Positions 8,614 through 16,877 of a stretch of 64,000 bases of DNA are shown here, in pieces; within the stretch, counting starts at the first letter, position 1, and each line of letters starts with the position of its first letter. The DNA is from Pseudomonadota bacterium (GTDB lineage: Bacteria; Pseudomonadota; Alphaproteobacteria; Rhizobiales; Hyphomicrobiaceae): contig JAFAFW010000018.1 in assembly GCA_023423275.1 (NCBI GenBank), positions 29,561 through 93,560 of the forward strand. The letters run 5' to 3'. A program made the position numbers and the translations under genes. The notes under the pieces were generated by a model. The model was not told the DNA's origin, searched no databases, and was given only the letters and a program-made list of their open reading frames with translations.

Positions 8614-10143
8614 GTGCTTGAAACGATGCGGAGCCCGGAGACGCGGACACGCGGCACCACGTTGGAGCCGATCGGCGTCATCGACATAGGGTCGAACTCG
8701 GTGCGTCTGGTCGTCTACGAGGGGGCAGTCAGGGCTCCGACCCCTCTGTTCAACGAGAAAGTGCTGTGCGGTCTTGGCCGTTCGGTCGCGACCACCGGCC
8801 ATCTCGGCAAGGAGAGCGTGGACCGGGCCCTGGCCGCCTTGCGCCGCTTTCGCGCCGTCTCGCGCGTGCTGCAGGTCAAGAACGTTCGCGTCATCGCCAC
8901 CGCGGCGGTGCGCGATGCGGCCGATGGACCGGATTTCATCGCCGAAGGCCAAAGGGCGTGCGGTTGTCCGATCCAGATTCTCTCCGGCGAGCGCGAGGCT
9001 GAACTCGCCGCGCAGGGTATCCAGATGGGTTTCGGCGACGTCGACGGTGTCGCCGGAGACTTAGGTGGCGGGAGTCTCGAACTCATCGATATCGCCGGGA
9101 CCAAGCTTCAGCATGCTGTCACCTTGCCGCTTGGCGGCCTGCGGTTACTGGACCTGACGGGCAATCGGCTCGACCGGGCGCAAGTCTTTGCCGATGAACA
9201 GCTTCAGCAGATCGATTGGCTTCCGGCGAAGAAGGGAAAGACGTTCTACGCCGTCGGAGGGACGTGGCGAACGCTGGCGCGCCTGCATATGGAAGAGCGC
9301 AACTACCCTCTGCGGGTGATGCAGGGATACGAGATCAATACCCGCGACGCGATCGTCTTCTGCGAGAACATCCGGAAGGGCAAGAAGGTCAAGGGCAGCG
9401 AGGGCGTTGCGCGGGCCCGGCGGGAGGTGCTGCCGCTGGGCGCGCTCGTCCTGGAGCGTCTGCTGCGTCGCCTGGAGCCGGAGAAGGTGGTGTTTTCCGT
9501 CTTCGGCATCCGTGAGGGGCTCCTGTTCTCGCTCCTCTCGTCGCATGAGCGGAACAAGGACCCCCTGATCAGCTTCTGTACCGACTATGCGCGGCTCCGC
9601 TCGCGCAACGTCGCGCATGCCCAGGAGCTGTGTTCCTGGACGGACGCGATTTTCGCCGGTCCGGGCCCGCGTGAGACCACCGAGGAGCGCCGCCTGCGTC
9701 ATGCCGCTTGTCTGATGTCCGATATTGGCTGGCGTGCGCACCCGGATTACCGCGGCGAGCAAAGCCTCAACGTCATAGCCCATGCGGCGCTGGCGGGTGT
9801 CGATCATCCGGGCCGCCTGTTTATCGGGCTGGCGGTTTACTTCCGGCATGTGGGACCGGGAGAATCCGCACCGGATGATTTCTACGCACGCATCCGGCGG
9901 CTGATCGACAAGCGAGCCCTGAAGCGGGCGCGTATTCTCGGGGCTGCACTGAGGACCGCCCACATGATCTCGATCGGCATGGCCGGGATTATCGACGAGA
10001 CGCCGCTCAGCTATGACGACGGCAAGCTGGTGCTGACGATCCCGCCCGCGTATGCTTCTCTGGAGGGCGAGCGCCTGCGCCGGCGGTTCGACAGCCTCGC
10101 TCAATTGCTCGAATGGCCGGCAGAGATTCGTTTTCCCAAATAA
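8614..10143 (+). CDS. ppx: Exopolyphosphatase / GppA-family phosphatase
   Basis: It removes terminal phosphates from polyphosphate; family members may also act on pppGpp. It belongs to the actin/ASKHA fold: the phosphate-1 loop reads VIDIGSNSVRLVV near residue 22 and the phosphate-2 loop reads VAGDLGGGSLELIDI. At 509 residues it carries the C-terminal helical HD-like region found in longer Ppx proteins. The start may be the GTG at 8614 or the ATG at 8626, which are in the same frame; neither has a strong ribosome site, consistent with coupling to ppk seven bases upstream. Confidence 0.95.
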   Translation: MLETMRSPETRTRGTTLEPIGVIDIGSNSVRLVVYEGAVRAPTPLFNEKVLCGLGRSVATTGHLGKESVDRALAALRRFRAVSRVLQVKNVRVIATAAVRDAADGPDFIAEGQRACGCPIQILSGEREAELAAQGIQMGFGDVDGVAGDLGGGSLELIDIAGTKLQHAVTLPLGGLRLLDLTGNRLDRAQVFADEQLQQIDWLPAKKGKTFYAVGGTWRTLARLHMEERNYPLRVMQGYEINTRDAIVFCENIRKGKKVKGSEGVARARREVLPLGALVLERLLRRLEPEKVVFSVFGIREGLLFSLLSSHERNKDPLISFCTDYARLRSRNVAHAQELCSWTDAIFAGPGPRETTEERRLRHAACLMSDIGWRAHPDYRGEQSLNVIAHAALAGVDHPGRLFIGLAVYFRHVGPGESAPDDFYARIRRLIDKRALKRARILGAALRTAHMISIGMAGIIDETPLSYDDGKLVLTIPPAYASLEGERLRRRFDSLAQLLEWPAEIRFPK

Positions 10144-10234
10144 TTTTAGACTATGGCTCAGGCCAGGGCGGTAGCAGTTTATGAATAATGCTACGCTTCC
10201 CTGTCAGCATGAGACATCCTAAGTCTTGTGAGCC

Positions 10235-11185
10235 ATGGCCGACGATCCTTACGCTCTTCTCGGTATCCAGAAAAACGCCTCCGAAGATGACATTCGGAAG
10301 GCTTTTCGTAAGCTTGCCAAAGAGTTGCATCCTGATTTGAACCCCGGCGATCGCGTTGCGGTTGAACGGTTCAAAAAGGTGTCGGCAGCCTATGAGCTGC
10401 TTGGCGACCCTGAGAAGCGCAAGAAATTCGACGCTGGCGAGATCGACGCCTCTGGCGAGCCACGCCGCGCCTATCAGCCTCAGGGAGCTGCCGGACCGTT
10501 TGGATGGCGGGGCAATGCACGCCCCGGCGCGGGACCTGGGCAGCCACCTCCCGGAGCCGAGGAGTTCGGTTTTTCGGACATCTTCTCGGACATTTTCGGT
10601 GGCCGGGGCGGAGCGCGCGGGCCGGCCGGAGGAACGAAGTTCGGCGGTGATATCCGGGGCAGTGACGTTCGCTACACGCTGGAGATCGACTTCCTCGAAG
10701 CTGTGACCGGCGCCCGCAAGCGCGTGACGATGCCAGAAGGCGGCATGCTGGACCTGACCGTCCCTGAGGGTGTGACGGACGGGCAAGTGCTACGCCTCAA
10801 GGGCAAAGGTGGTCCGGGCTTCCGGGGCGGAGAACCCGGCGACGCGCTGGTCGAGATCAAGGTGCGCCCGCATCCCCAGTTCAAGAGGGTGGGTGACGAC
10901 ATCACCCTCGATCTGCCGATCGGCCTCGACGAGGCCATTCTTGGCGGCAAGGTCGAAGTGCCGACCATCACGGGCCGGGTCTCGCTCACCATTCCGAAGG
11001 GCACGGATTCAGGCCGCGTGTTCCGGCTGCGTGGCAAGGGTGTGAAGAATACGACCACCGGCAGTACCGGCGATCAGTTGGTGACCGTGCGTATCGTCCT
11101 GCCGGAGAAGATCGACGACAGTCTCGCCTACTTCATGTCGGAGTGGCGCCAGAAAAACGCCTACGATCCACGGCAGAAGAGCTAG
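10235..11185 (+). CDS. DnaJ-class cochaperone (CbpA-like)
   Basis: A 316-residue J-domain protein. The J domain occupies residues 1-70 with the HPD tripeptide in ELHPDLNPGD, which stimulates Hsp70 ATPase. A Gly/Pro-rich linker follows (residues 80-140, including FSDIFSDIFGG), then two beta-sandwich substrate-binding domains (LEIDFLEAVTGARKRVT, then LKGKGGPGFRGGEPGD and PIGLDEAILGGKVEVPT). There are no CxxCxGxG zinc repeats, so it is the class B / CbpA type rather than DnaJ itself. It is a single gene 91 bases after ppx. A short inverted repeat (GTAGCA / TGCTAC) in that gap has no T-run. Confidence 0.9.
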   Translation: MADDPYALLGIQKNASEDDIRKAFRKLAKELHPDLNPGDRVAVERFKKVSAAYELLGDPEKRKKFDAGEIDASGEPRRAYQPQGAAGPFGWRGNARPGAGPGQPPPGAEEFGFSDIFSDIFGGRGGARGPAGGTKFGGDIRGSDVRYTLEIDFLEAVTGARKRVTMPEGGMLDLTVPEGVTDGQVLRLKGKGGPGFRGGEPGDALVEIKVRPHPQFKRVGDDITLDLPIGLDEAILGGKVEVPTITGRVSLTIPKGTDSGRVFRLRGKGVKNTTTGSTGDQLVTVRIVLPEKIDDSLAYFMSEWRQKNAYDPRQKS

Positions 11186-11314
11186 CTGCACGCCCAGGCG
11201 CAGCCGGATGGTGTTAACCCATAGTCTTGCCGGGAACGGCAAAACGACGGTGGTGCAATGGGTTGCGTTGGCGTAGGGTGCGCCGAGTCAGGTATCGCGT
11301 AGGGGGCAGGGGCC

Positions 11315-11965
11315 GTGAGCAAGGGCGTCTTCATCGTTCAGGACGACACCGCCTTCAAGGGCAGGATCCGCAACTGCACCCGGATCGAGATTTTCGGATA
11401 TGTGGAAGGCGACCTGACGGCGGACACCCTGCTGATTCACGAGGGTGGCCGCTTTCTCGGAAAGGCGCGCACCGAGACCGCGGATGTGTTGGGGACACTG
11501 GAAGGAAATATTGTCGTCCGCAACCTGATCAACATTCGCAGCTCGGGTTCGGTCAGCGGCAATGTGCAATATGGACGGCTGGCGATGGAATCCGGAGGAA
11601 GCCTCAGCGCCGAAGTCCGCAACGTTCCTCCCTCCATCGGCGGAGATTTGGATCTGTCGGTGTACCGCGGGCGTTCCGTCGGAGTGACGGTCGTTGATCT
11701 GACGGCGATCGACCCGGACGATGACGCTGCCGATCTCATTTACTCCGTATCGAATGCGGTCAACGGTTTCCTGACGCTGACGAACGCTGCCGACTCGCCG
11801 ATCACGATGTTCACCCAAGCGGATCTGGAGGCCAATCATGTCGCCTTTCGTCATGATGGTTCGGCAGCAGATCGCGCCAGTTTCGATGTCGTCGTGAGAG
11901 ACGCATCCGGGGCGAGTTCCGGGGATCCGCGCACGGTTGTGGTGAACGTCCAGAACCACCGCTGA
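11315..11965 (+). CDS. Bactofilin-type domain fused to a cadherin-like (CSPG) repeat
   Basis: Two parts are visible in 216 residues. Residues 8-105 show short beta-helix repeats of the bactofilin type (IEIFGYVEGDLTADTLLI, LGTLEGNIVVRN, SGSVSGNVQYGRLAM), which in other bacteria self-assembles into cytoplasmic, membrane-associated filaments. Residues 108-216 match the CSPG/Cadherin_3 repeat: VDLTAIDPDDD, then NGFLTL, MFTQADLEANHVAFRHDGS and FDVVVRDASG. CSPG repeats are normally extracellular and no signal peptide is present, so the combination is odd. The GTG start is preceded by AGGGGGCAGGGG. It stands alone. Function is unknown; a scaffold role is inferred from the bactofilin half. Confidence 0.65.
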   Translation: MSKGVFIVQDDTAFKGRIRNCTRIEIFGYVEGDLTADTLLIHEGGRFLGKARTETADVLGTLEGNIVVRNLINIRSSGSVSGNVQYGRLAMESGGSLSAEVRNVPPSIGGDLDLSVYRGRSVGVTVVDLTAIDPDDDAADLIYSVSNAVNGFLTLTNAADSPITMFTQADLEANHVAFRHDGSAADRASFDVVVRDASGASSGDPRTVVVNVQNHR

Positions 11966-12093
11966 GCACACGAAAGATAGCCGCTCGATTTGTCACCCCA
12001 GGAACAGCGCCGGGGGACATCGTCTTTTACATCTGACACATCGAGTTTGGACGTCCGGCCTGTGGCGCCAGCTCCCCGCAGATGGAGGATGCG

Positions 12094-12384
12094 ATGACAG
12101 GAACGAAATCGAAAGCGATCATCTTCGGTGTTGCGGCGATGACGGCCGCATCGGTGATGTTTGCAGGTGGCACCGCCGAAGCGCGAAAGGGCGGGGGCGA
12201 CGTGATCGAAAAGAGCTTCACCGTGCCCGGACCATACAAAGGATACTCCGGTTTTGTGCCGGGCATCGGCGCCCGGTCGTACTATTGTGACTACCAGCGT
12301 ATTCCGAACCGCCAGTGCACGGTCGTGAATGGCCGCGAACGCTGCAAGATCGTCAACTGGACACTGAAGCAGTTCTGCTATTGA
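12094..12384 (+). CDS. Small exported cysteine-containing hypothetical protein
   Basis: A 96-residue product with a clear Sec signal (IIFGVAAMTAASVMFAGG, likely cut after TAEA) and a basic mature part with four cysteines in SYYCDYQRIPNRQC, ERCKIV and QFCY, so two disulfides are plausible in the periplasm. I chose the ATG at 12094 because GGAGG sits five bases upstream; an in-frame ATG at 12082 overlaps that ribosome site. I do not recognise the family. It lies between the bactofilin-fusion gene and otnK, with its own leader on both sides. Confidence 0.65.
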   Translation: MTGTKSKAIIFGVAAMTAASVMFAGGTAEARKGGGDVIEKSFTVPGPYKGYSGFVPGIGARSYYCDYQRIPNRQCTVVNGRERCKIVNWTLKQFCY

Positions 12385-12565
12385 GAAAACGCGGTTTTTC
12401 ATCGCGCGAGTTCTGCTTAAAACGATAGGGGTGAGGTTCGGATTGTCGGCCTCGCCCATTCGTGTTGCAGTGCAGCGTTCCCGTGATGGCGGAAGCAGTA
12501 GACCTGCCGAGACGTTTCACGATACGTGGACGGCTGTTCCTGGGCCTGCATTGCTGTATACGTTG

Positions 12566-12581
12566 GCGGGATCAATCCCGC
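12566..12581. promoter_or_regulatory. 16-bp palindrome abutting the otnK ribosome site
   Basis: GCGGGAT-CA-ATCCCGC forms two perfect 7-base arms with a two-base centre, ending directly before the AGGAG of the downstream GTG start at 12593. A TGTATAC lies 9 bases upstream of it. It could be a repressor operator or a translation-blocking hairpin. No regulator gene lies beside it. Confidence 0.45.
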
Positions 12582-12592
12582 AGGAGACCATC

Positions 12593-13858
12593 GTGCTACT
12601 GGGCTGTATTGCCGACGATCTGACTGGCGCCACCGACCTCGCGCTGATGCTCACGCGCAATGGAATGCGCACCGTCCAGGTGATGGGCGTTCCTGACGAT
12701 AAAATGGCTCTCGATGGCATCGACGCCGTGGTGGTGGCGTTGAAATCGCGCACCAATCCGGTCGACGAGGCCGTCTCGTGGTCGCTTGCCAGTGCCGATG
12801 CATTGCTGGCGCGCGGGGCGCAGCAACTGTTCTTCAAATACTGCTCGACGTTCGATTCAACCGATCAGGGTAACATCGGTCCGGTTGCGGAGGCTCTTCT
12901 GGAGAAAGTGAAGGGCGAGATCGCGCTGGTCTGTCCGGCGTTTCCCGCCACCAGGCGCACGGTTTATCTCGGCAATCTCTTTGTCGGCGAGGTGCCTCTG
13001 GCGGAGAGCCCGATGAAGGACCATCCGCTGACACCGATGCGCGATTCCAATCTCGTTCGGGTCCTGCAGCGGCAGACGAAACTTCCGGTTGATCTTGTTC
13101 CCTATGCTGTCGTCGAGGAAGGCGCGGATGCGACCCGTAACGCCTTCGACAAGGCCGCGCGCGCGGGGACACGGTTTGCGGTCGTCGATGCGATCAGCGA
13201 TCGCCATCTCGTCACCATGGGCACTGCGGCAGCCGATCACGCGTTGATCACCGGGGGCTCGGGCGTTGCGATGGGCTTGCCGGAAAATTTCGCGCGCAAG
13301 GGCCTTCTCAAGAAAGTCACGGTCGGCGGTCGCATGTCGGCGGCCAAGGGGCGGATGCTCATTATCGCGGGCAGTTGTTCGGAGGCGACGCGCGGGCAGG
13401 TCCGAGCGGCGCAGGCCGCTGGTATTCCCGCCCTGAAGGTCGATCCGCTGGCGATCGCGCAAGGCAAGGTCGGCGCTTCCGATCTGGTCGACTGGGCGGC
13501 GAAACAGCCGAGCGACCGGCCTGTTCTGATCTATTCCAGTGACGATCCCGCGCATGTCCGTGCCGTCCAATCCGAACTCGGGCGGGAAGCCGCCGGGGCT
13601 CTGGTTGAGAAGGAACTGGCCGGCGCTGCCAAGGCGCTGGTCGATGACGGCTTCACGCGCGTGATCGTCGCGGGCGGCGAGACGTCCGGAGCGGTCGTTG
13701 GCGCGCTCGGGGTCAATGCCATCGAGATCGGGCCCGAGATCGATCCCGGTGTGCCGTGGACCCGCAGCATGGACGGGCGCAATCTCGTGCTGGCGCTGAA
13801 ATCGGGTAATTTCGGTGCGCCTGATTTCTTCCTCAAAGCCTGGGATCTGATCGGATAG
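12593..13858 (+). CDS. otnK: Four-carbon acid sugar kinase, OtnK/DtnK type (former DUF1537)
   Basis: Members phosphorylate 3-oxo-tetronate (or D-threonate/erythronate) with ATP. The N-terminal half begins LLGCIADDLTGATDLALML, where DDLTGA is the diagnostic substrate-site motif, and contains KYCSTFDST and LVCPAFPATRRTVY. The C-terminal nucleotide-binding half has IAGSCSEATRGQV and VAGGETSGAVVGAL. The open frame extends upstream to 12431, but the GTG at 12593 has AGGAG six bases before it and starts at the family N-terminus (421 residues, normal length). The class II aldolase otnC follows 33 bases later, the usual partner. Confidence 0.9.
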   Translation: MLLGCIADDLTGATDLALMLTRNGMRTVQVMGVPDDKMALDGIDAVVVALKSRTNPVDEAVSWSLASADALLARGAQQLFFKYCSTFDSTDQGNIGPVAEALLEKVKGEIALVCPAFPATRRTVYLGNLFVGEVPLAESPMKDHPLTPMRDSNLVRVLQRQTKLPVDLVPYAVVEEGADATRNAFDKAARAGTRFAVVDAISDRHLVTMGTAAADHALITGGSGVAMGLPENFARKGLLKKVTVGGRMSAAKGRMLIIAGSCSEATRGQVRAAQAAGIPALKVDPLAIAQGKVGASDLVDWAAKQPSDRPVLIYSSDDPAHVRAVQSELGREAAGALVEKELAGAAKALVDDGFTRVIVAGGETSGAVVGALGVNAIEIGPEIDPGVPWTRSMDGRNLVLALKSGNFGAPDFFLKAWDLIG

Positions 13859-13891
13859 CTGCAGCGTGCGGATCGCGGCGGGACGAACGCA

Positions 13892-14533
13892 ATGACGACG
13901 ACCGAAACCAAATTACGCGAGTTGATCTGTGGTGCGGGCGCCTCGCTGTTCAATCGCGGCCTGCCCCACGGATCGACCGGCAACATCTCGGCGCGGCTCG
14001 AAGACGGCAGCTGGCTGATGACGCCCACCGGTTCGTCGTTGGGCACACTCGATCCGGCGCGGCTATCGCATCTCGACGCCGAGGGCCGTCTGCTGTCAGG
14101 CGACGCTCCGACCAAGGAAGCGTTTCTCCACACGACGATGTATGCGGAACGGCCCAAGGCTCGCGCCGTCGTCCATTTGCACTCGACGCATTCGGTCGCG
14201 GTGAGCTGCCTCGATTGCGTCGATCATGGCAATTGCCTGCCGCCGATGACCGCCTACTACGTCATGCGCGTCGGGACGTTGCCGCTGGTGCCCTATTATC
14301 CGCCCGGGGATGTCAGCCTCGCGGAGGCCGTCGGCAAACTTGCAGGCAGGCATCACGCCTTGCTGCTCGCCAATCACGGACCAGTGGTGGCGGGCTCTGG
14401 GCTCTCGGCGGCGATGGATGCGATTGAAGAGCTCGAAGAAACCGCGCGTCTGTTCCTGATGCTGCGCGGCCAACCCGTGCGGACGTTGACGGATACCCAG
14501 GTCGCCGAGCTTCAGAAGAGATTTCCGAGCTAG
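13892..14533 (+). CDS. otnC: 3-oxo-tetronate 4-phosphate decarboxylase, class II aldolase family
   Basis: In the four-carbon acid sugar pathway this metal-dependent enzyme decarboxylates 3-oxo-tetronate 4-phosphate to dihydroxyacetone phosphate. The 213 residues show the class II aldolase/adducin features: GLPHGSTGNIS near residue 28, the substrate loop LMTPTGSSLG, the zinc pair HLHSTHS near residue 93 and the third ligand in ANHGPVVAG. The match to OtnC rather than fuculose aldolase is supported mainly by the adjacent otnK. Confidence 0.88.
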   Translation: MTTTETKLRELICGAGASLFNRGLPHGSTGNISARLEDGSWLMTPTGSSLGTLDPARLSHLDAEGRLLSGDAPTKEAFLHTTMYAERPKARAVVHLHSTHSVAVSCLDCVDHGNCLPPMTAYYVMRVGTLPLVPYYPPGDVSLAEAVGKLAGRHHALLLANHGPVVAGSGLSAAMDAIEELEETARLFLMLRGQPVRTLTDTQVAELQKRFPS

Positions 14534-14572
14534 ATGGCTCATATCCCACAATAAACTGGAACCGAGGAAACA

Positions 14573-15322
14573 ATGGCGAACAAGATCGATCTCGAAGGCC
14601 GCGTCGCGGTCGTCACCGGTGGGGCGCAGGGGTTCGGGCGGGCCGCGACAGAGCGGTTCCTGGCATCCGGAGCAAAGGTTGCGATCTGGGATCGTGACCT
14701 GTCGCTGGCGGAAAAGACGGCCAAGGACGTCGGCAACGGTGTCAGTGCATTCGCCTGCGACGTAACCGACCCGGCTTCGGTCGAGAAGGCGCGCGATGCG
14801 ACCGTTTCAGTATTCGGCAAGGTTGACATTCTCGTGAACAATGCCGGCGTAGCAGGCCCGACCGCAAAGGCCTGGGAGTATTCGCTCGAAGATCTTCGCA
14901 TGACGATGCGGGTCAACTTCGAGGGGCCGTGGAATTGCTGCAGGGCGCTGGTGCCTGGAATGCTGGCACAGAACTACGGGCGTATCGTCAACATCGCCTC
15001 GATCGCCGGCAAGGAGGGAAACCCGAATGCGAGCGCCTATTCCGCCTCCAAGGCGGCGCTGATCGGCTTCACGAAGTCGCTGGCGAAGGAGGTCGCAACG
15101 TCCGACATTTCGGTCAACGCGATCGCTCCGGCCGTCGCACGAACTGCCATTCTCGACCAGGTGACCGAAGAGCATATTAACTACATGCTGTCGAAAATCC
15201 CGCGCGGGCGGCTTGTGACCGTCCAGGAAGTTGCGGCGCTGATCGCCTGGGCATCATCGAGCGATTGCTCGTTTACTACCGGTCAGGTGCTCGACATTTC
15301 GGGCGGACGCGCCACATATTGA
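14573..15322 (+). CDS. SDR-family NAD(P)-dependent oxidoreductase
   Basis: A classical short-chain dehydrogenase/reductase of 249 residues. The cofactor site is VVTGGAQGFGRAA, the structural NNAG is in VNNAGVAGP, and the catalytic set reads S in NIASIAG and Y-x3-K in AYSASKAAL. The C-terminus LDISGGRATY is the normal SDR end. A GAGGAAAC site precedes the ATG. It is the third gene after otnK-otnC in one direction, so it probably oxidises or reduces a hydroxyl of a sugar acid entering that pathway. A hairpin follows its stop. Confidence 0.85.
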   Translation: MANKIDLEGRVAVVTGGAQGFGRAATERFLASGAKVAIWDRDLSLAEKTAKDVGNGVSAFACDVTDPASVEKARDATVSVFGKVDILVNNAGVAGPTAKAWEYSLEDLRMTMRVNFEGPWNCCRALVPGMLAQNYGRIVNIASIAGKEGNPNASAYSASKAALIGFTKSLAKEVATSDISVNAIAPAVARTAILDQVTEEHINYMLSKIPRGRLVTVQEVAALIAWASSSDCSFTTGQVLDISGGRATY

Positions 15323-15336
15323 CGGGCCGATCACGG

Positions 15337-15356
15337 GGCCGTGAAGACCCACGGCC
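15337..15356 (+). terminator. Probable terminator after the otnK-otnC-SDR operon
   Basis: GGCCGTG-AAGACC-CACGGCC forms a perfect 7-base stem with a 6-base loop, followed by TTGTTCCCTT. It begins 14 bases after the SDR stop. The T-run is broken, so efficiency is uncertain. Confidence 0.45.
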
Positions 15357-15402
15357 TTGTTCCCTTGTGCGGCGGTGAGTCGCTTGTACAATTGCCACGC
15401 TA

Positions 15403-16707
15403 ATGCCGAGAAGCGAGGTCAACCTCAGAACGTGCCGTGAGATCGCAGATCTGCACCTGTCCGGGGCGATCCATGTATTGCGTATTAGATCGCGGGGAAA
15501 TTTGATTTTGCCAAACAAGCGGGAGCCGGTCGTCGAGCAGAGCAAACATCCTGACGATGCCGCCGAGCGGAATGATCATGCTCTCCGGGTGCGTATCCGG
15601 CAGCAGGAGATTCTCTCGGGCCTGGGCGTTATGGCGCTGCAGGGGGCGTCGTTTGACGAACTCCTCAGTTCGGCTGCACGTTTGACGGCGGAAGGCCTCG
15701 AGGCCGAATTTTGCAAGATCATGCAGTGGTTTCCCGACAGGCAGGAGCTTCTTGTCGTGGCGGGTGTCGGCTGGGGTGCGGAGGTCGTCGGCCAAGCCGT
15801 CATCGGCACCGATCTCGCGTCGCCGGCTGGATTCGCATTGGTGACCGGTAAGCCGGTGATCTCCAATCATCTCGACCAGGAAGAGCGCTTCCGTACTCCC
15901 GAGCTGCTGCTCAAGTATGGCATCCGCCGGGCGATCAACGTCATCCTCCAAGGCGACGGTGCACCGTTCGGTGTGTTGGAGGTCGACAGCCGCAGTGCCG
16001 GAGAATTCGGCGAGCACGACCTGACGTTCCTGCAAGGCACGGCGAATATTCTCGGCATGGCCATTGAGCGCCAACGCTACGAGGAGCGGCTCAAGGCGGC
16101 GCTCGATCGCCAGCAGGTGCTGCTCAAGGAAGTGAATCATCGCGTCAAAAACAGTCTCCAGCTCGTTGCCAGCATGTTGCGTTTGCAGGCGGGCAGCGTC
16201 GATGAAGCCGTTGGGCGGCTTCTGAATGAAGCGCAGTCGCGGGTGATGGCAGTGGCGCGCGCGCATGAGCGCCTCTACAAGTCGACAGACGTGGCACGTC
16301 TGGACTTGGCCGCCTACCTCGAAGATGTCTGCGCCGATCTGGCCGGACTGACCGGGAGTTGCACGATCGTCTTCGAAGCGCCCAAGCAGGTCACGATCGA
16401 GACGGATCGCGCCATCCCGCTGGCGCTTCTCGTGACGGAACTTGCGACCAACTGCGCGAAATATGCCTATCCGATGAAGGACGGTGGGCCAATCCGGGTG
16501 AGCCTCGGTCCGGCTGCCGACGGCATGCTGCTGATGAGTGTCGCCGACGATGGCGTCGGCCTGCCGGAAGGGTTCGACCCCGGCGCAACACAGAGTCTTG
16601 GTCTAAGGTTGATCCGCGCGTTTGCGCAGGGGCTCGGCGGCACAGTCGAATTCTGCCGCCGCACGCCGGGCACCGAGGTGAAGGTGTTGTTTCCCAGGCA
16701 GATCTAG
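15403..16707 (+). CDS. GAF-domain sensor histidine kinase (HisKA_2/HATPase_c_2)
   Basis: A soluble sensor kinase. Residues ~65-220 form a GAF domain (ILSGLGVMALQGASFDELL through FGVLEVDSRSAGEF). The phosphoacceptor region LLKEVNHRVKNSLQLVASM is the HisKA_2 box with its His near residue 246. The ATPase domain shows LLVTELATNCAKYAYP and ADDGVGLPEGFD. There is no membrane segment. The ATG at 15403 has no clear ribosome site; an in-frame TTG at 15508 follows a GGGGA and may be the true start. No response-regulator gene is nearby, so it looks like an orphan kinase. Its end converges on the aldolase gene. Confidence 0.85.
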   Translation: MPRSEVNLRTCREIADLHLSGAIHVLRIRSRGNLILPNKREPVVEQSKHPDDAAERNDHALRVRIRQQEILSGLGVMALQGASFDELLSSAARLTAEGLEAEFCKIMQWFPDRQELLVVAGVGWGAEVVGQAVIGTDLASPAGFALVTGKPVISNHLDQEERFRTPELLLKYGIRRAINVILQGDGAPFGVLEVDSRSAGEFGEHDLTFLQGTANILGMAIERQRYEERLKAALDRQQVLLKEVNHRVKNSLQLVASMLRLQAGSVDEAVGRLLNEAQSRVMAVARAHERLYKSTDVARLDLAAYLEDVCADLAGLTGSCTIVFEAPKQVTIETDRAIPLALLVTELATNCAKYAYPMKDGGPIRVSLGPAADGMLLMSVADDGVGLPEGFDPGATQSLGLRLIRAFAQGLGGTVEFCRRTPGTEVKVLFPRQI

Positions 16708-16736
16708 AGTTTTTCAGACTTGGATCGCGCCAGCCG

Positions 16737-16846
16737 TTTGTCATTCCGGCCGGAGCGAAGCGCAGAGCCGGGATACGAAAGGCGCCAAAAGCACGCCTGG
16801 ATCCCGGATATTTCGCGCTCGCAACATCCCGGGGCGGGACAGCATC
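16737..16846. repeat. Interspersed palindromic repeat of alphaproteobacterial type
   Basis: The 170-base gap between two converging genes holds an imperfect long palindrome. The left arm reads GTCATTCCGGCCGGAGCGAA and continues to CCGGGATAC; the right arm reads ATCCCGGATATTTCGCGC and ends CATCCCGGGGCGGGAC. The 'GTCATTCC...CCGGGAT / ATCCCGG...' wording resembles repeats scattered between genes in Bradyrhizobium and relatives. Such elements could fold as bidirectional terminators. Confidence 0.5.
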
Positions 16847-16877
16847 AGCGGGCACGTGTGCCCGCTGTGCTTTGTTT

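Noticed and set aside
10171..10194. GTAGCA...TGCTAC hairpin after ppx
   Set aside because: Six-base stem, 12-base loop and no T-run; too weak for a terminator call.
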